From Xanthomonas chitinilytica (GTDB lineage Bacteria > Pseudomonadota > Gammaproteobacteria > Xanthomonadales > Xanthomonadaceae): a DNA stretch of 64,000 nucleotides. Location: positions 248,001 to 312,000 of the forward strand of contig NZ_JAPCHY010000001.1 of assembly GCF_026107455.2 (NCBI RefSeq), written 5' to 3'. This document shows, piece by piece, positions 36,352 through 45,764 of this stretch. Positions within the stretch are counted from its first letter, which is position 1, and each line of letters begins with the position of its first letter. The translations under genes and the position numbers were made by a program. The notes under the pieces were generated by a model. That model searched no databases, was not told the DNA's origin, and saw only the letters and a program-made list of their open reading frames with translations.

Positions 36352-36833
36352 CCCGTGGTCCCGTGCGGCTCGACGTCGCCGTCAACTACGCCCTGCCCCG
36401 CGCCGGCATTCCCGCCGCCGTCAGTTTCCGGCGCTGGGTGGCCGCCGCCCTGGACGGACGCATCCGCGAGGCCGACCTGGCGATACGCATCGTCGATGCC
36501 AAGGAAGGGCGTTCGCTCAACCGCCATTACCGCGGCAAGGACTACGCCACCAACGTGCTGAGCTTCCCGGCGGAGATACCCGAAGGCCTGCCCAAGGGCG
36601 TGAAGTTCCCGCTGCTCGGCGATCTGGTGATCTGCGCCCCGGTGGTCGCGCGCGAGGCCGCCGAACAGGGCAAGCCGCTCGCCGCGCACTACGCGCACCT
36701 GACCGTGCATGGCGTGCTGCACCTGCTCGGCTGGGACCACGAGGACGAGAGGGAGGCCGAGGCGATGGAGCAGCTGGAACGCGAGATCCTGGCCGAACTG
36801 GGCATCGGCGACCCGTACGCCGGAGAGCGCTGA
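36348..36833 (+). CDS. ybeY: YbeY endoribonuclease
   Basis: A 161-residue metalloprotein acting in 16S rRNA 3'-end maturation and ribosome quality control. The zinc-binding motif [11 protein letters not shown] (HxxxHxxxxxH type) is intact, and [12 protein letters not shown] is a conserved upstream element. Its start overlaps phoH and its stop overlaps the next gene (TGATG). Confidence 0.96.
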   Translation: MTRGPVRLDVAVNYALPRAGIPAAVSFRRWVAAALDGRIREADLAIRIVDAKEGRSLNRHYRGKDYATNVLSFPAEIPEGLPKGVKFPLLGDLVICAPVVAREAAEQGKPLAAHYAHLTVHGVLHLLGWDHEDEREAEAMEQLEREILAELGIGDPYAGER

Positions 36834-37435
36834 TGCGTGCCGCCGTCATCCTGCCGCTGCTGTGCCTGCCGGGCACGCCCGCCGCACTGGCGTCGGAACC
36901 CGCCGCTGCCGTACCGGACCTGCCGGCACTGATCGAATGCCGCCAGGGCGTCAGCGACTTCGCGCAGCTGGCGCCGATCGTCGCCGACCCGCTCAAGGCG
37001 GTGGCGCTGGGCTGGCAGCCGCTGCCGCAGACCAACCTGTTCATGGCCGAGTACCGTCTGAATACGCCGGTCACGGTGTTCGGCCACGACAGCGACCACA
37101 TCGCCATGGCCGGCGCCACCATCGTCGCCCTGCTGGACCTGCCCGACCCGCGGCCGCTGGCCCGCGAGCTGGAGCTGGAGGAAGGGGTCGATACCCCGGA
37201 CAAGGTCATGTACGGGCGCGAACTGGTCAGCCGCGACGTGATCGACGCCAAGACCGGCGAAGCGCTGATCGAATCGGTGATCCTCAGCGTCTCCAACGTC
37301 AAGTCGCATCCCGGCAAGACCCTGGCCGGCTGCACCTACAGCCTGGACCTGCCCGCCGAGGACGATCCGCCCGCCGATCCGGAAGAAGGCGAACCGGCCG
37401 CCGTGCCGACGACGACGACCGCGCCGGCCGGCTGA
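36833..37435 (+). CDS. Exported protein of unknown function
   Basis: A 200-residue protein that overlaps the ybeY stop. It starts with a signal peptide ([21 protein letters not shown], about 21 residues). Two cysteines (IECRQG and AGCTYS) could form a disulfide. The C-terminus is Pro/Glu/Ala/Thr-rich (about 175-200) and probably disordered. I recognise no domain. Location between ybeY and corC suggests co-transcription, but the functional link is only positional. Confidence 0.7.
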   Translation: MRAAVILPLLCLPGTPAALASEPAAAVPDLPALIECRQGVSDFAQLAPIVADPLKAVALGWQPLPQTNLFMAEYRLNTPVTVFGHDSDHIAMAGATIVALLDLPDPRPLARELELEEGVDTPDKVMYGRELVSRDVIDAKTGEALIESVILSVSNVKSHPGKTLAGCTYSLDLPAEDDPPADPEEGEPAAVPTTTTAPAG

Positions 37436-37507
37436 TGCCGGCACCGGCGGACATCCTGCTAGACTTGCCGGCATCGCCCGGTCCGCCGGGCGCCGTTTCC
37501 CCACGAG

Positions 37508-38386
37508 ATGTCAGAAGACGACAGTAGTACCCTCCCGGAGCCTGCGGAAAAGAAACGCAGCTGGCTCGAGCGCCTGACCGCGGCCTTCTCCGGCGAACCC
37601 CATACCCGCGACGAGCTGGTCGCCGTGCTGCACACGGCCCAGCAGGACGGGCTGATCGCCGCCGATACCCTGCGCATGATGGAAGGCGCGATCTCGGTGG
37701 CCGACCTCACCGTCGGCGACGTGATGGTCTCGCGCTCGCAGATGGTCTCGTTGCCGGCCGAAGGCCGCTTCCTCGACCTGATGAAGCAGGTGGTCGAATC
37801 CGGCCATTCGCGCTTCCCGGTGCATGGCGAGAACAAGGACGAAGTGCTGGGCATCCTGCTGGCCAAGGACCTGCTGCGTGGCGTGGTCGCCGACAACGGC
37901 CCGGGCAACGTGCGCGAACTGCTGCGGCCGGCGGTGCTGATTCCCGAGTCCAAGAAGCTCAACGTGCTGCTCAAGGAGTTCCGGCTCTCGCGCAACCACA
38001 TGGCCATCGTGGTCGACGAATACGGCGGCGTCGCCGGGCTGGTCACCATCGAGGACGTGCTGGAGCAGATCGTCGGCGAGATCGACGACGAGCACGACGA
38101 GGCCGAGGACCACACCGCGCAGATCGCGATCCAGGCCGACGGCCAGTACGTGGTGGACGCGCTGACCGCGATCGGCGATTTCAACGAGCGCTTCGGCGCC
38201 GACTTCCCCGACGACGACTACGACACCATCGGCGGGCTGGTCACCGAGGCCATCGGCCACCTGCCGGAGACCGGCGACGAGCTGACCCTGGACCGCTTCG
38301 TGTTCCGCGTGGCGCGGGCCGACGCGCGGCGCGTGCAGGCCTTCCACGTCACCGTGTTGGCGCCCGACGCGCAGGCCGAAGATTGA
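37508..38386 (+). CDS. corC: CorC/HlyC-type CBS-domain protein
   Basis: A 292-residue cytosolic CorC-type protein with two CBS domains (VGDVMVSRSQMVSLPAEGRF...; RPAVLIPESKKLNVLLKEF) and a C-terminal CorC_HlyC domain (FNERFGADFPDDDYDTIGGLV). In E. coli CorC is linked to magnesium and cobalt efflux and to membrane homeostasis. It follows phoH-ybeY as in many gammaproteobacteria, and corA, a magnesium channel, lies 1.3 kb downstream. The DUF4105 gene starts within its last codons. Confidence 0.93.
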   Translation: MSEDDSSTLPEPAEKKRSWLERLTAAFSGEPHTRDELVAVLHTAQQDGLIAADTLRMMEGAISVADLTVGDVMVSRSQMVSLPAEGRFLDLMKQVVESGHSRFPVHGENKDEVLGILLAKDLLRGVVADNGPGNVRELLRPAVLIPESKKLNVLLKEFRLSRNHMAIVVDEYGGVAGLVTIEDVLEQIVGEIDDEHDEAEDHTAQIAIQADGQYVVDALTAIGDFNERFGADFPDDDYDTIGGLVTEAIGHLPETGDELTLDRFVFRVARADARRVQAFHVTVLAPDAQAED

Positions 38387-39600
38387 CCGGCATCGCGTTG
38401 CCACGATCGCTGCTGACGGCCTGCACGGCGTTGCTGGCGTTGCTGCTGTCCTTCGCCTGCGCGGCGCAGGCCCCGGCGGCCGACGCCGGTGCCGGCGTGC
38501 CCGCACCGCGTATCGGCGTGGTGACGATGCAGCCGGGCGAGATCTTCTTCGAACGCTTCGGCCATGACGCCATCGTCGTGGCCGACCCGTACGGCGGCGC
38601 GATTTCCTACAACTTCGGCTACTTCGACCCGGGCGAGGAGGATTTCGTCGGCCGCTTCGTGCAGGGCGAGATGATGTACTACCTGGTGGCGCTGCCGCTG
38701 GAGCAGGACCTCGCCCAGTACCGCGACAGCGGCCGCGGCGCCAGCCTCCAATGGCTGGACCTGCGGCCGGAACAGGCGCGTGCGCTGGCCGACTCGCTGG
38801 CCGAGCGCGCCCGCCCGGAAAACGCCCGCTACCGCTACGACTACTTCACCGCCAACTGCGCCACGATGGTGCGCGACGCCATCGACCAGGCCATGGGCGG
38901 CGCGCTGCACTCGCAGCTGTCCGGCCGCTCGCGCGGCAACACCTACCGCAGCGAATCGGTGCGGCTGGCCTCGCCGGCGACGTGGATGTGGCTGGGCTTC
39001 GACCTGGGCCTGGGACCGTATGCCGACCAGCCGCTGTCGCGCTGGCAGGAAGCGTTCGTGCCGATGCGCCTGGCCGACAGCCTGCGCCAGGCACGCAACA
39101 GCGACGGCCGGCCACTGGTGCAGGCCGAGCAGGAACTGCTGCCGCACCGCATCGCACCCGAGCCGCCGGAAAAAATCCGCCGCTGGTGGCCCTGGCTGCT
39201 GTGCGGGTTGGCGCTGGCCGCGGCCGTCTTCACCGCACGCCGGCGGCCGCGCCTGCTCGCCGGCTGCGCCCTGCCGTTCTGGCTGCTGTGCGGTGCCGGC
39301 GGCCTGCTGCTCGCCTACCTGTGGGGCTTCACCACCCACCAGGCGGCCTGGGCCAACCGCAACCTGCTGCTGCTGAACCCGCTGTGCCTGGCCCTGCTGC
39401 CCGGCGCCTGGACGCTGCTGCGCGGGCGCCGGCCCGGCCGCTGGTTCGGCGCCCTGCTGTGGCTGGTGGCGGCCATGGCCAGTGGCACGCTGATGATCCA
39501 CTGGCTTTCGTTCCAGCCGCAGTTCAACGTGCAATGGATCGTGCTGCTGTTGCCGCTGCACCTGGCCCTGGCACTGTCCCTGGGACGTCGCCTTTCGTAG
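38383..39600 (+). CDS. DUF4105 membrane protein
   Basis: A 405-residue protein starting at TTG (38383), which overlaps the corC stop. A signal or anchor segment (about 10-27) is followed by a periplasmic DUF4105 domain: RFGHDAIVVADPYGG, YNFGYFDP and YDYFTANCATMVRDAID, where the Cys recalls a papain-like nucleophile. The C-terminal third has four or five membrane helices (about 270-400). Function unknown. The overlap makes co-translation with corC likely. Confidence 0.85.
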   Translation: MTGIALPRSLLTACTALLALLLSFACAAQAPAADAGAGVPAPRIGVVTMQPGEIFFERFGHDAIVVADPYGGAISYNFGYFDPGEEDFVGRFVQGEMMYYLVALPLEQDLAQYRDSGRGASLQWLDLRPEQARALADSLAERARPENARYRYDYFTANCATMVRDAIDQAMGGALHSQLSGRSRGNTYRSESVRLASPATWMWLGFDLGLGPYADQPLSRWQEAFVPMRLADSLRQARNSDGRPLVQAEQELLPHRIAPEPPEKIRRWWPWLLCGLALAAAVFTARRRPRLLAGCALPFWLLCGAGGLLLAYLWGFTTHQAAWANRNLLLLNPLCLALLPGAWTLLRGRRPGRWFGALLWLVAAMASGTLMIHWLSFQPQFNVQWIVLLLPLHLALALSLGRRLS

Positions 39601-39683
39601 GCGCTGCACGCAGCGGGCCGGCCTTCCTCCGCCGGCAATCCGAACACTTGCCGCGCACGCTGCATCCAGCGCAGGATGCCCCA

Positions 39684-40694
39684 ATGGATGCCAACGCCAC
39701 GCCCGCCAATCCCGCCTGCGTCGTCAATTGCGCCTGGTACGACGCCCAGGGCCGCCGCCACGACCTGTCGCTGGAACAACTGAGCGACAAGCTGGCCGAG
39801 GATGCGCCGGGGTTCGCCTGGGTCGGGTTGTACGAGCCGTCCGACGCGATCCTGGCCCTGTTGCAGGAAGAACTGGGCCTGCATGCGCTGGCGGTGGAGG
39901 ACGCACGCAACGCGCACCAGCGCCCCAAGGTGGAAGCCTACGGCGACACCCTGTTCCTGGCGCTGCATACCGCGCAGATGGTCGATGGCCACATCCGCTA
40001 CGGCGAGACCCACGCCTTCCTCGGCACGCGCTTCCTGATGACCGTGCGCCACGGCGCCTCGTTGTCCTATGCGGCGGCACGCAGCCGCATGGAACGCGAG
40101 CCGGAGCTGCTGCGGCTGGGGCCGGCGATGGCGCTGTACGCGGTGCTCGACTTCATCGTCGACAACTACCTGCCGATCGTCGACGAGCACCGCGACAGCC
40201 TGCATGCGCTGGAACGCGACATCTTCTCCGACACCTACCGCCGCGCCGTCGTCGTGCGCCTGTACGACCTCAAGCGCGACCTGACCTACATGCGGGTGGC
40301 GGTCTCGCCGCTGCAGGACGTGCTGGCCCAGCTGATGCGCAGCCAGGTCGCGCAGGGCCAGCTGATCCGCGAAGAAGTGCGGCTCTACCTGCGCGACGTG
40401 CACGACCACGTGCTGCGCATCAACGATGCCATCGACACCCTGCGCGACATGCTCGGCACCGCGCTCAGCGTGAACCTGTCGCTGGTCACCCTGGCCCAGG
40501 GCGAGACGGTCAAGCGCCTGGGCGCCTGGGCGGCGCTGCTGGCCGCTCCCACCCTGATCACCAGCTGGTACGGCATGAATTTCCAGAACATGCCGGAGCT
40601 GCAGCAGCCCTGGGCCTATCCGGCCGTGATCGTCGGCGTCGGCGCGATCTGCATCGGCCTGTACCGCCTGTTCAAGCGCGCGAAGTGGCTGTAG
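39684..40694 (+). CDS. corA: CorA-family magnesium/divalent cation channel
   Basis: A 336-residue CorA channel protein. The large N-terminal cytosolic domain contains VEDARNAHQRPKVEAYG. Two C-terminal membrane helices flank the hallmark YGMNF (GMN) of the selectivity filter, in LITSWYGMNFQNMPE. It conducts magnesium inward across the cytoplasmic membrane. The ATG at 39684 follows GGATGCC. It is 83 bp downstream of the DUF4105 gene and near corC, another magnesium-linked protein. Confidence 0.95.
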   Translation: MDANATPANPACVVNCAWYDAQGRRHDLSLEQLSDKLAEDAPGFAWVGLYEPSDAILALLQEELGLHALAVEDARNAHQRPKVEAYGDTLFLALHTAQMVDGHIRYGETHAFLGTRFLMTVRHGASLSYAAARSRMEREPELLRLGPAMALYAVLDFIVDNYLPIVDEHRDSLHALERDIFSDTYRRAVVVRLYDLKRDLTYMRVAVSPLQDVLAQLMRSQVAQGQLIREEVRLYLRDVHDHVLRINDAIDTLRDMLGTALSVNLSLVTLAQGETVKRLGAWAALLAAPTLITSWYGMNFQNMPELQQPWAYPAVIVGVGAICIGLYRLFKRAKWL

Positions 40695-40795
40695 GAACGG
40701 CGTGAATCGCGGCAGGCTGTCCCGGGGAAGCTTCATCGCGGCCAATGGCCCGAGGCCACGCAGCGCCGCCCCTGCAACGAGCGGCAAGCGCCATC

Positions 40796-42160
40796 CTACG
40801 CCACGTAGACCGTCTTGATGTTGGTGAACTCGTGGATGCCGTGCTCGGCCAGTTCGCGGCCGAAACCGGAACGCTTGCTGCCGCCGAACGGCAGGCGCAC
40901 GTCGCTGCGGACGATGGCGTTGACGAAGGCCGCGCCGCACTGCAGCTGCTGCGCCAGCCGCTCGCCGCGCTGCGGGTCGCCGGTCCACACGCTGCCGCCC
41001 AGGCCGAACGTGGTGTCGTTGGCCACGCGTATCGCCTCGGCCTCGTCGGCCACGCGGATGACCGCCGCCACCGGCCCGAACAGTTCCTCCTCGTAGGCCG
41101 GCATGCCCGGCCCCACCCGGTCCAGGATCGAGGCCGGATAGGCGGCATGCGAGTCCGCCACCGGCTCGCCGCCGAGCAGCACCTCCGCCCCCTTGGCGAC
41201 GCTGGCCCGCACCTGCTTGTGCAGTTCGTCGCGCAGGTCGGCGCGCGCCATCGGCGCCAGCGTGGTGGCGTCCTGCTGCGGATCGCCGGGCACGCGCTGG
41301 CGCGCCGCCTCGACGAACCGCCGCACGAACGCGTCGGCCACCGCCTCGACCACGATGAAGCGCTTGGCGGCGATGCAGGTCTGCCCGGCATTGTCGAAGC
41401 GCGACTTCACCGCCGCGGCCACCGTCGCCTCCAGGTCGGCATCCTCCAGCACCACGAAGGCGTCGCTGCCGCCCAGTTCCATCACGCACTTCTTGAGCTG
41501 GTCGCCGGCGTTGGCGGCGATGGAACGCCCGGCGCGCTCGCTGCCGGTCAGCGTCACCGCCTTGACCCTGCGGTCGCGCAGCACCCCGGCGGCCTGGTCG
41601 TTGTCGATGTGCAGCACGTCGAACACGCCCTGCGGCACGCCGGCCGCGCGCACCACGTCGCCGATCAGGTCGGCGCAGCGCGGCACGTTGCTGGCGTGCT
41701 TGAGCAGCGCCACGTTGCCGGCCATCAGCGTCGGCGCCAGGAAGCGGAACACCTGCCACACCGGGAAGTTCCACGGCATCACCGCCAGCACGCAGCCGAT
41801 CGGCTCGTAGCGCACGTAGCTGCGCCGCGCCTCGGTCCGGATCTGCTGCGGCTGCAGGTAGCCGGCGGCATGTTCGGCGTAGTAGTCGCAGGCGTCGGCG
41901 CACTTGTCGACCTCGGCCAGCGCCTCGCGCCGCAGCTTGCCCATCTCGGCGGTCATGGTCCGCTGGAACTCCTCGCGACGCTGCCGCAGGCCCTCGCCCA
42001 CCTTGCGCAGCAGCGCGCCACGCTCGTCCAACGCGCGTGCGGCCCAGTCCGGAAACGCCGCCGCCGCGGCGGCCAGGCGCTGTTCGACGGCGCCCGCGTC
42101 CATCAGCTGCACGCGGTATTCGGACTTGCCCGTGGCCGGGTTGACGGTTTCGACGATCAT
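40796..42160 (-). CDS. NAD(P)-dependent succinate-semialdehyde dehydrogenase-like enzyme
   Basis: A 454-residue aldehyde dehydrogenase of the short Sad/YneI type. The ATG at 42158-42160 has GGGAG upstream. Catalytic Glu is in MELGGSDAF and the nucleophilic Cys in NAGQTCIAAKRF; MPWNFPVWQV and PFGGSKRSGFGRELAEHG are usual ALDH features. Sad oxidises succinate semialdehyde, the product of GABA transamination, to succinate. It is the last gene on the leftward polyamine side, 328 bp after potI, so it may have its own promoter. A PuuC-like role cannot be excluded. Confidence 0.88.
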   Translation of the reverse strand: MIVETVNPATGKSEYRVQLMDAGAVEQRLAAAAAAFPDWAARALDERGALLRKVGEGLRQRREEFQRTMTAEMGKLRREALAEVDKCADACDYYAEHAAGYLQPQQIRTEARRSYVRYEPIGCVLAVMPWNFPVWQVFRFLAPTLMAGNVALLKHASNVPRCADLIGDVVRAAGVPQGVFDVLHIDNDQAAGVLRDRRVKAVTLTGSERAGRSIAANAGDQLKKCVMELGGSDAFVVLEDADLEATVAAAVKSRFDNAGQTCIAAKRFIVVEAVADAFVRRFVEAARQRVPGDPQQDATTLAPMARADLRDELHKQVRASVAKGAEVLLGGEPVADSHAAYPASILDRVGPGMPAYEEELFGPVAAVIRVADEAEAIRVANDTTFGLGGSVWTGDPQRGERLAQQLQCGAAFVNAIVRSDVRLPFGGSKRSGFGRELAEHGIHEFTNIKTVYVA

Positions 42161-42488
42161 GGCTGGCTCCCTGTATCCATCCGCATTGTGGCCGACACCG
42201 CGTTGGCGGGCCGTCAAGCGCGGCGCTACCCGCGCTCGCAACGCGTCCCGGCATCCGCTGCGGTGGCCGCGTGCTCGCGCAGGCGCGTCATCGCGATCCA
42301 GCAGCGCGTCCATGCACGGCGCGCCGGGGTCGTCGCGCTGCGGGAACGGCGGCAGGCAACCGCCGTGCCGTTCGCTGCCGACGACCGGCAACCTCGTTGC
42401 TTTGTCCAGGTCGATGTCCGGACAGGCCGCGGCGGCAGGGCCGCGATCTGTCCCGTCGTCCCCGTCAGCGCCGGCCGCAGGACGGCCT
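42161..42488. other. Intergenic region between potI and the aldehyde dehydrogenase gene
   Basis: These 328 bases are GC-rich; I see no gene, terminator or operator I would defend. Confidence 0.4.
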
Positions 42489-43334
42489 TCAACCGTTCTC
42501 CTGCTGCGCCAGCGCCATGTCGCGCTGCCGGCGCTTCTCGGCGCGGGCCATGATCCACCAGCCCGCCACGGCGGCGATCGACACCGCCAGCACCATCAGC
42601 GTGGCCAGCGCATTGATCTTGGGGCTCACGCCCATGCGCACCGAGGCGAAGATCTTCATCGGCAGCGTGGTCGAGCTGGGGCCGGCGACGAAGCTGGCGA
42701 TCACCACGTCGTCCAGCGACAGGGTGAACGCCAGCAGCCAGCCGGACACCAGCGCCGGGGCGATGATCGGCAGGGTGATCTGGAAGAACACCTTGAGCCG
42801 GTTGGCGCCCAGGTCCATCGCCGCCTCTTCCAGCGAGCGGTCCAGCTCCTGCAGGCGCGAGGACACCACCACGGTGACGAAGGAGATGGTGAAGGTGACG
42901 TGCGCGATCCAGATCGCCACCACGCCCTTGGACGGCAGCCCGAACAGCCCGCCCATCGACACCAGCATCAGCAGGATCGACAGGCCGATGATGACCTCGG
43001 GCATCACCAGCGGCGCGGTGACCAGCGCGCCGAACAGGGTCTTGCTGGGAAAGCGCCTGAAGCGGGTCATCGCCATCGCCGCCATGGTGCCGATCACCAT
43101 CGCCGCGGTGGCGGTCCAGAACGCGACTTTCAGGCTGATCCACGCCGCCTCCAGCAGTTGCCGGTCGCGGAACAGTTCGCCGTACCACTTCACCGAGAAC
43201 CCGGCCCACACCGTCGCCAGCCGCGACGAGTTGAACGAGTACAGCATCAGCAGCAGGATCGGCAGGTACAGGAAACCGAAGCCCAGGGCCAGCACACCCC
43301 AGCCCAGCCATGGGCGGCGCCGCGCCATGCTCAT
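42489..43334 (-). CDS. potI: Putrescine ABC transporter permease PotI
   Basis: A 281-residue inner-membrane permease with six predicted helices. The ABC-permease EAA loop reads EEAAMDLGANRLKVFFQITLPIIAP. The ATG overlaps the potH stop (ATGA). With PotH it forms the translocation channel for the PotFGHI putrescine importer. Order and overlaps match potF-G-H-I. Confidence 0.94.
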   Translation of the reverse strand: MSMARRRPWLGWGVLALGFGFLYLPILLLMLYSFNSSRLATVWAGFSVKWYGELFRDRQLLEAAWISLKVAFWTATAAMVIGTMAAMAMTRFRRFPSKTLFGALVTAPLVMPEVIIGLSILLMLVSMGGLFGLPSKGVVAIWIAHVTFTISFVTVVVSSRLQELDRSLEEAAMDLGANRLKVFFQITLPIIAPALVSGWLLAFTLSLDDVVIASFVAGPSSTTLPMKIFASVRMGVSPKINALATLMVLAVSIAAVAGWWIMARAEKRRQRDMALAQQENG

Positions 43335-44242
43335 GTCAGCTTCCCTTCCAGCGCGCGCTGCTGGTGGCGGTTGAAGATCAGGATCGGGACCAGCAGCAGG
43401 CCGAGCATGACGATGGCCACGGCCGCGGCGGCCGGCCAGTCGCGGTTGTTGAAGAACTCGCCCCACAGCACCCGGCCGATCATCAGCGTGTCCGGCCCAC
43501 CCAGCATTTCCGGGATGACGAACTCGCCCACCGCCGGGATCATCACCAGCATGCAGCCGGCGATGATGCCGCTGCGCGACAGCGGCAACGTGATCTTCAG
43601 GAACGCCTTCCACGGCCGGGCGCCCAGGTCGTAGGCGGCCTCCAGCAGGCGATGGTCCAGCTTGACCAGGTTGGCGTACAGCGGCAGCACCATGAACGGC
43701 AGGTAGCAGTAGACGATGCCGATGTAGGCGGCCGTGGGGGTGTAGAGGATGCGCAGCGGCTGCTCGATCGCGCCGATGGCCATCAGCCAGCGGTTGAGGA
43801 TGCCGTTGCTGTCGAGGATGCCGATCCAGGCATAGACCCGGATCAGGAACGAGGTCCACGACGGCAGCACCACCAGCATCATCGCGATGTTGCGGGCCGA
43901 CGGCGACATCCGCGAGATCACGTAGGCCATCGGATAGCCGATCAGCAGCGTCAGCAGGGTCGAGACGACCGCGATCCTGATCGAGCTCAGGTAGGCCATC
44001 ACGTACTGGCTGTCGGTCACCAGCGCCACGTAGTTGCCCAGGTTGAGCTTGAGCGTCAGCGCGCTGTCGACGTACTCGACGATCGCGCTGTACGGCGGCA
44101 TGGCCATGGCCGTCCGCGAGAACGAGATCTTCAGCACGATCAGGAACGGGATCGCGAAGAACAGCAGCAGCCACAGGTACGGCACCGCGATCACGCCGCT
44201 GCGCGCACCGGGCAACCAGCGCTTCCAGCCGGCCGCGTTCAT
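43331..44242 (-). CDS. potH: Putrescine ABC transporter permease PotH
   Basis: A 303-residue permease with six membrane helices (first: SGVIAVPYLWLLLFFAIPFLIVLKISFSR). The EAA loop is LEAAYDLGARPWKAFLKITLPLSRSG. Its start overlaps potG and its stop overlaps potI, so it is co-translated with both. Confidence 0.94.
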   Translation of the reverse strand: MNAAGWKRWLPGARSGVIAVPYLWLLLFFAIPFLIVLKISFSRTAMAMPPYSAIVEYVDSALTLKLNLGNYVALVTDSQYVMAYLSSIRIAVVSTLLTLLIGYPMAYVISRMSPSARNIAMMLVVLPSWTSFLIRVYAWIGILDSNGILNRWLMAIGAIEQPLRILYTPTAAYIGIVYCYLPFMVLPLYANLVKLDHRLLEAAYDLGARPWKAFLKITLPLSRSGIIAGCMLVMIPAVGEFVIPEMLGGPDTLMIGRVLWGEFFNNRDWPAAAAVAIVMLGLLLVPILIFNRHQQRALEGKLT

Positions 44243-45378
44243 GAGGTCAGCACCACGCCGTCGTTGTCGTCCCAGGACACCCAGACCTGGTCGTTCCAGG
44301 TGATGCCGTCGCTGTCCCAGCGCTTCATGTTGGCGAAGTTGGACAGGATCTTGGCACCGCTGGGCAGGCGCACGTGGTAGACCGAGTGGCTGCCGAAATA
44401 GGCGATGTCCTCGACCGTGCCGCGCGCCTTGTTGTTGTCGCCTTCCGGCTCGTCCTTGCCGATGTGCACCTTTTCCGGGCGCAGCGCGAAGGACACCGGC
44501 TGGCCCTCGTAGCCGGTGATGCCGTGGCCGATGTAGATCGGCGCGGGGAAATCCGGGGTGCGCACGGTGACGTATTCCGGCAGGTCCTCGTCGATCACGC
44601 CCTCGATCAGGTTCACCGAGCCGATGAAGCCGGCGACGAAGCGGTTGGCCGGCTGCTCGTAGATGTCGTCGGGCTTGCCGATCTGCTGGATCCAGCCCTG
44701 GTCCATCACCGCGATGCGGGTGGCCATGGTCATCGCCTCTTCCTGGTCGTGGGTGACCATGACGCAGGTGACGCCGGACTGCTCGATGATGTTGACCAGC
44801 TCCAGCTGCATCTTCGAGCGCAGCTTCTTGTCCAGCGCGCCCATCGGCTCGTCCAGCAGCAGCAGCTTCGGCCCCTTGGCCAGCGAGCGCGCCAGCGCCA
44901 CGCGCTGCTGCTGGCCGCCGGAGAGCTGGTGCGGCTTGCGCCTGGCCAGCTGCTGCAGCTGCACCAGTTCCAGCATCTCGGCCACGCGGCGGGCGATGGC
45001 GTCCTTGGCCATGCCGTCCTGCTTCAGGCCGAAGGCGATGTTCTGCTCCACGGTCATGTGCGGGAACAGCGCGTAGGACTGGAACATCATGTTGATCGGG
45101 CGCTCGTACGGCGGCAGCTCGTCGATCGGCTGGCCATCGAGGAAGATCCGCCCCCGGGTCGGGGTCTCGAACCCGGCCAGGCAGCGCAGCAGCGTCGACT
45201 TGCCGCTGCCCGACCCGCCCAGCAGCGCGAAGATCTCGCCCTTGCGGATCTGCAGCGACACGTCGTCCACGGCCACGAAGCCGTCGAACTCCTTGCGCAC
45301 GCCCTGCAGCGACAGGTAGCCCTCGTCGCCGGCCGCCGTGGCCGGGGTGCGTTCCGATGCTGTCTCGCTTGCTGCCAT
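44239..45378 (-). CDS. potG: Putrescine ABC transporter ATPase PotG
   Basis: A 379-residue ATP-binding subunit. Walker A is GGSGSGKST, the signature LSGGQQQRVALARSL, Walker B LLLLDEP, and the switch His lies in MVTHDQEEAM. A C-terminal TOBE-like domain follows (about 285-370). It energises uptake by PotH and PotI. It follows potF by 385 bp, a gap filled in part by hairpins. Confidence 0.95.
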   Translation of the reverse strand: MAASETASERTPATAAGDEGYLSLQGVRKEFDGFVAVDDVSLQIRKGEIFALLGGSGSGKSTLLRCLAGFETPTRGRIFLDGQPIDELPPYERPINMMFQSYALFPHMTVEQNIAFGLKQDGMAKDAIARRVAEMLELVQLQQLARRKPHQLSGGQQQRVALARSLAKGPKLLLLDEPMGALDKKLRSKMQLELVNIIEQSGVTCVMVTHDQEEAMTMATRIAVMDQGWIQQIGKPDDIYEQPANRFVAGFIGSVNLIEGVIDEDLPEYVTVRTPDFPAPIYIGHGITGYEGQPVSFALRPEKVHIGKDEPEGDNNKARGTVEDIAYFGSHSVYHVRLPSGAKILSNFANMKRWDSDGITWNDQVWVSWDDNDGVVLTS

Positions 45379-45677
45379 AAGCCTCTTCTCGACCCGAAGG
45401 AAGCGGAAACGGTCACCCGCGCCCGATGCCCGCCGGCAACACTACCGGCGGTACATGATCGCAAATGGAAAGGATTGCTGCATTGCCGCAAACCAGCATC
45501 CGGGCGGCGGCGGGAAGCGCGGAAACGGAAAGCCGCGTGGGTGCCGGGCCGACGCCGCCGGCAACGCCAAGGCGCCGGTCAGGCAGCCGGCGGCATGCGG
45601 AAAGGCGGATCGGCAAGCACGGCGGCATCCATCGTCTCCCTGTCGCATATCGGCGGGAACGGCGGGCTCGTGCCCCT
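45379..45677. other. Rest of the potF-potG intergenic region
   Basis: No gene is visible in the 299 bases upstream of potG that remain after the hairpin array. The potG translation start and a possible secondary promoter would lie here. Confidence 0.4.
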
Positions 45678-45764
45678 CCACGGCGAGGGGCGGAGCCGTG
45701 GCCGGCACCCGTGGGAACGGATGCCGGCCGTTGCTGCGGGCAACGGCAGCCGGTTCTTCCGGCT
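45678..45764 (-). terminator. Array of hairpins directly after potF
   Basis: Four stems lie end to end: AGCCGG/CCGGCT (45748-45764, including the last base of the stop codon), GCCGTTGC/GCAACGGC (45727-45747), GCCGGCA/TGCCGGC (45701-45728) and CCACGGC/GCCGTGG (45678-45701). No T-tract is present. The likely roles are to shield the potF 3' end from nucleases and to reduce read-through into potGHI, so that the binding protein exceeds the permease, a common device for ABC importers. Confidence 0.55.

Noticed and set aside
42226..42488. Extension of the aldehyde dehydrogenase frame upstream of 42160
   Set aside because: The upstream part has no ALDH similarity and the ATG at 42160 has a good ribosome-binding site.
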